A DNA stretch of 64,000 nucleotides from Stutzerimonas stutzeri (GTDB lineage Bacteria; Pseudomonadota; Gammaproteobacteria; Pseudomonadales; Pseudomonadaceae): NCBI GenBank assembly GCA_002345575.1, contig DDVX01000006.1, positions 124,001 through 188,000 on the forward strand, in the 5' to 3' direction. A program made the position numbers and the translations under genes. The notes beneath the pieces are model-generated. The model was not told the origin of the DNA, searched no databases, and saw nothing but the letters and a program-made list of their open reading frames with translations. This document shows, in pieces, positions 61,222 through 64,000 of the stretch. Every line of letters begins with the position of its first letter. The stretch's first letter is position 1.

Positions 61222-62487
61222 TCAGGTGAAGATTGCCTGGAGGATCAAGAAGAAAATAATCGACAGGCCCGCGCCAACTGGCAACGTAATCAGCCAAGAG
61301 GTGAAGATTTTGCCAATCACCCCCAGATTAAGCGCCCCAATACCGCGTGCGAGACCGATGCCCAGCACGGCCCCGACCAGGGTATGGGTAGTGGAGATCG
61401 GCAGCCCCATGGCCGACGCGGTAACCACAGTAGTAGCGGTGGCCAACTCGGCAGCGAAGCCACGGCTTGGGGTCAGCTCGGTGATTTCCCGGCCGATCGT
61501 GGCGATCACTTTATAGCCGTAGGTGGCCAGACCGATCACGATACCGAGCGCGCCCAGCAGCAGTACCCAGCCCGGCACAGCGGACTTGGCGCCGATGGCC
61601 ATATCGCCACCTGCCTGAATCGCGCCTACCACCGCCGCGAGCGGCCCAACCGCGTTGGCCACATCGTTGGCGCCGTGGGCAAAGGCCATGGCGCAAGCGG
61701 TGAAGATCATCAGGACGGCGAAAACCTTTTCCACGCTGGCGAACTGAAACGTCCGGTTGGCTTCTTCATCCACTTGGATGCGGGTCAGCAAGGCCATGCC
61801 TAGCAGCGCCACCAACACACCCATTGCCACCGAGAGCATCAGGCCCTGCGAAGCGGCCAGGTCGATACCGACATGCTTGAGGCCTTTGGTGAAGGTCATC
61901 AAGGACACCATGAAACCGGTCAGGAACATGTACATCGGCACGAAGCGCTTGGCGTTCTTGAACGGATTGTCGGTGTTCATGATCAGCGCCTGCACGCTCA
62001 TGAACAGGCCGAAGGCGATTACACCAGACATGAAAGGCGTTACCACCCAGCTGGCAACGATTGGCCCTATCGCGCCCCAATGCACTGCATCGGCCGAGAT
62101 GCCTACGGCAGCGAAACCAATCACCGCGCCTACGATGGAATGCGTGGTGGAAACCGGCCAGCCACGGACCGAGGCGATAAACAGCCAGGTGCCGGCCGCC
62201 AGCAAGGAGGACATCATGCCCAGAATGAAGAGATCCGGCGGAATCAACTCGGCATCAACGATGCCGTTCTTGATGGTTTCAGTGACCTGCCCGCCCGCCA
62301 GGTAGGCGCCGCAGAACTCGAAAACCATCGCAATCAGAATGGCTTGCTTGATGGTCAGCGCACGCGAGCCGACCGAAGTACCCATGGCGTTGGCCACATC
62401 ATTGGCACCCACGCCCCAGGCCATGAAAAAACCGAACGCGCAGGCGAGCACCAGGAGTACGAAGCCGTATTCCGAGATAAGAGACAT
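61222..62487 (-). CDS. pit: Low-affinity inorganic phosphate transporter (Pit family)
   Basis: The 421-residue membrane protein imports metal-phosphate with protons. The Pit signature appears twice, as in all family members: GANDVANAMGTSVGSRALTI near residue 27 and HGANDVANAVGPLAAVVGAI near 268. About ten helices are visible. It follows the DUF47 gene after 38 bases on the same strand, the standard pit operon. Confidence 0.92.
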   Translation of the reverse strand: MSLISEYGFVLLVLACAFGFFMAWGVGANDVANAMGTSVGSRALTIKQAILIAMVFEFCGAYLAGGQVTETIKNGIVDAELIPPDLFILGMMSSLLAAGTWLFIASVRGWPVSTTHSIVGAVIGFAAVGISADAVHWGAIGPIVASWVVTPFMSGVIAFGLFMSVQALIMNTDNPFKNAKRFVPMYMFLTGFMVSLMTFTKGLKHVGIDLAASQGLMLSVAMGVLVALLGMALLTRIQVDEEANRTFQFASVEKVFAVLMIFTACAMAFAHGANDVANAVGPLAAVVGAIQAGGDMAIGAKSAVPGWVLLLGALGIVIGLATYGYKVIATIGREITELTPSRGFAAELATATTVVTASAMGLPISTTHTLVGAVLGIGLARGIGALNLGVIGKIFTSWLITLPVGAGLSIIFFLILQAIFT

Positions 62488-62525
62488 AAAAAATTACCTG
62501 TTGAAGCCAGAAAAGGTGCGGGCGC

Positions 62526-63203
62526 TCAACGCGCCAGCAATTGTTCCAGACGGTTGCCGACGCGCTCGGCGCGATCAGCCACATCACCGATCCATTCGAT
62601 GATTTTGTAAAGAAACATGACGTCTACTGGTGGCAATTCCTTTTCCAGCTTGAACAGCTCACGACGAACCGTGATTTGCATGCGGTCAGTCTCGCGCTCG
62701 ATCTCCTCAAGCTCTTCGACCATGCTTTCGACGAGAGTCGCTTCACGGCCACTGAAGCCCGTTTCGAGCAATGAATCGAGCTCCTTTAGCGCCTTCAACG
62801 CCTGGCAGCTGGCGTCGACGCTACGCTGAACAAAGGCCAGCATCTTCGGTTGCAGCGGAGCCGGAATCGTCATGCAGCGGCCCAGCATAAGGCCTGCAAT
62901 GTCCTTGGCGCGGTTGGCGATCTTGTCCTGTACACTCAGCAGCTCCAGCAAATCGGAGCGCGGCACCGGCAAGAACAAGCTCTTGGGCAGATGCTGACGA
63001 ACATTCTTCTTGAGTTTGTCAGCCTCGTTTTCCAGCTGAGCCATCTCTTTCTGGATCTGCTCGACCCGCTCCCAGTCTTCTGCAGTGATCGCTTGAAACA
63101 GCGGCACCAGGTTGGCGGCACATTCGTGAGACTTGGCCATATGCTGCTGCATGGGGCCAATGGGCGAACGTCCGAACAGGCTGACAAATGGATTGATTGG
63201 CAT
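62526..63203 (-). CDS. DUF47/PhoU-like phosphate transport regulator
   Basis: The 225-residue all-helical protein (MPINPFVSLFGRSPIGPMQQHM at the start; DVMFLYKIIEWIGDVADRAERVGNRLEQLL at the end) belongs to the DUF47 family, relatives of PhoU. The E-x-x-D and D-x-A-D-R-A-E-R-V-G segments resemble the metal-binding sites of PhoU proteins. These proteins are encoded before Pit transporters and are thought to gate them. The ATG at 63203 is chosen; the frame stays open upstream but reads antisense to the CYTH gene. Confidence 0.9.
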   Translation of the reverse strand: MPINPFVSLFGRSPIGPMQQHMAKSHECAANLVPLFQAITAEDWERVEQIQKEMAQLENEADKLKKNVRQHLPKSLFLPVPRSDLLELLSVQDKIANRAKDIAGLMLGRCMTIPAPLQPKMLAFVQRSVDASCQALKALKELDSLLETGFSGREATLVESMVEELEEIERETDRMQITVRRELFKLEKELPPVDVMFLYKIIEWIGDVADRAERVGNRLEQLLAR

Positions 63204-63314
63204 AGGGAATACCCCGGCTTCAGAAGGCGGCAAGTATACGGACAGGCTATCGCGCCTGCTACCGTATGCCATCAAAGCTGTAATACAAACTTGGTATAGG
63301 CATCGATCGGCATC

Positions 63315-64000
63315 ATGCAGAAAGAAACAGAAATCAAACTGCGCGCCAGTCGCGACACCCTCGCGGCGCTGCGTGACCATCCGCTGCTTAAGAAGCGTAA
63401 CAAGAGCGGGTGGCAACGCCACGAACTGTTCAACCAGTATTACGACACACCCGAGCGTGATTTGGCCCAGGCCAAAGTCGCGCTGCGCCTGCGTCGTGAT
63501 GGCGAGCAGTTCATCCAGACACTGAAAAGTCGCGGCCAAAGCGTGGCCGGCCTGTCCGAGCGCAACGAGTGGGACTGGTATCTGGAAAAGGCCAAGCTGG
63601 ATACCAAGAAGCTTACCGACGATTGCTGGCCGGCGGCCCTCGCCGAACTGGACAAGAAGACCCTCAAGCCCATCTTCAAAACCGACTTTGTCCGCGAGAA
63701 AGCCGAGATTGCCTGGGGCCGCGGTAAAGCAAAGGTAGTGATCGAAGCAGCGCTCGACCTGGGCAAGGTCGTGGTCGGCAAACAGAGCGAGGAAATTTGC
63801 GAGCTGGAGCTGGAATTGCGCCAGGGCGACCCCGAAGCGCTGCTGGCGCTGGCCGCTGAGCTTGCCGCCGATCTGGCGCTGATGCCTTGCGACATCAGCA
63901 AGGCCGAGCGCGGTTATCGCCTGCATGACGCTGACAGCTATTCACTGCAGCTGCCCGCCCCGCAACTCGACGCCAGCATGCCGCTGGACGATGCCTTTGC
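63315..64000 (+). CDS. CYTH-domain inorganic triphosphatase (3' cut by window)
   Basis: The frame starts at ATG 63315 and is open to the last base, giving 228 residues. The start MQKETEIKLRAS has the E-x-E-x-K motif of CYTH phosphatases. Later segments NQYYDTPERDLAQAKVALRLRRDGEQFIQTLKSRG and CELELELRQGD supply the usual charged tunnel residues. E. coli YgiF, a triphosphatase, has the same N-terminal domain followed by a CHAD domain, and a CHAD part may follow beyond the window. It is divergent from the DUF47-pit operon, a neighbour order I recall from P. aeruginosa. Confidence 0.88.
   Translation, partial: MQKETEIKLRASRDTLAALRDHPLLKKRNKSGWQRHELFNQYYDTPERDLAQAKVALRLRRDGEQFIQTLKSRGQSVAGLSERNEWDWYLEKAKLDTKKLTDDCWPAALAELDKKTLKPIFKTDFVREKAEIAWGRGKAKVVIEAALDLGKVVVGKQSEEICELELELRQGDPEALLALAAELAADLALMPCDISKAERGYRLHDADSYSLQLPAPQLDASMPLDDAF

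Noticed and set aside
62526..63926. Extended start for the DUF47 gene giving 466 residues
   Set aside because: The extra 241 residues are antisense to the CYTH gene; the DUF47 family is about 225 residues and starts at MPINPF.
1..64000. CRISPR array, tRNA or rRNA genes, prophage
   Set aside because: No regularly spaced repeats, cloverleaf-like sequences, rRNA signatures or phage genes were noticed on either strand.

Overview
The window looks like a contiguous piece of chromosome from a Pseudomonas sensu lato species, perhaps of the stutzeri lineage. The genus call rests on family-level recognition. The right side carries the order hslO, hslR, rimB-rimK, envZ-ompR (amgS-amgR), tex, PaaI-type thioesterase, gshA, argA, argE, pit, DUF47, which I recall from P. 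aeruginosa. There are also GacA/Rsm-type small RNA genes and a DUF2790 protein, a family I associate with pseudomonads. The species is inference. No rRNA, tRNA, phage, CRISPR array or intact insertion sequence was seen.

Layout. 1-5.3 kb is an acidic amino acid and amide utilisation block: the end of aspA, a dicarboxylate/amino acid symporter, an XRE regulator, an AGCS symporter and a cytoplasmic asparaginase. 5.3-15.1 kb holds housekeeping and stress genes (sensor kinase, cysQ-nudE, yrfG, fdhD, a glycine-zipper protein) and a minus-strand lipid/alcohol block (thioesterase, iron alcohol dehydrogenase, acyl-CoA dehydrogenase) with a divergent LysR gene. 16.2-17.5 kb holds cspA behind a long AT-rich leader, then two tandem minus-strand Rsm-like sRNA genes, each with its own GacA-box-like site. 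17.5-31.4 kb has a FUSC protein, an orphan SdhB paralogue, a ribosome hibernation factor, a lipoprotein cut by an in-frame TAG, a nucleotide-transporter-like MFS protein, an aldo/keto reductase, a soluble FIST chemoreceptor, a RecQ-family helicase, a DUF2790 protein, a nitroreductase, pckA and hslO.

31.7-49.6 kb is a 16-gene, one-direction exopolysaccharide operon of Wzx/Wzy type. It has UDP-sugar supply (ugd, uronate epimerase), an initiating sugar transferase, export and chain-length proteins, a P-loop protein with a degenerate Walker A, glycosyltransferases, a polymerase/ligase, a flippase, two carbohydrate deacetylases, two acyltransferase-like proteins and a secreted glycosidase-like protein. 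It lies between hslO and hslR, which are near neighbours in P. aeruginosa as I remember it. Two inverted copies of a ~145 bp MITE-like repeat bracket the operon plus hslR, so this looks like an accessory insertion in a conserved core.

49.6-64 kb returns to core genes: hslR, rimB-rimK, the two-component pair, tex, gshA, argA/argE, the phosphate transporter operon and the start of a CYTH phosphatase gene cut by the window end.

The features most worth following are the paired Rsm sRNAs, the exopolysaccharide island with its dead-looking BY-kinase homologue and flanking repeats, the orphan SdhB, and the nonsense codon in the lipoprotein gene.
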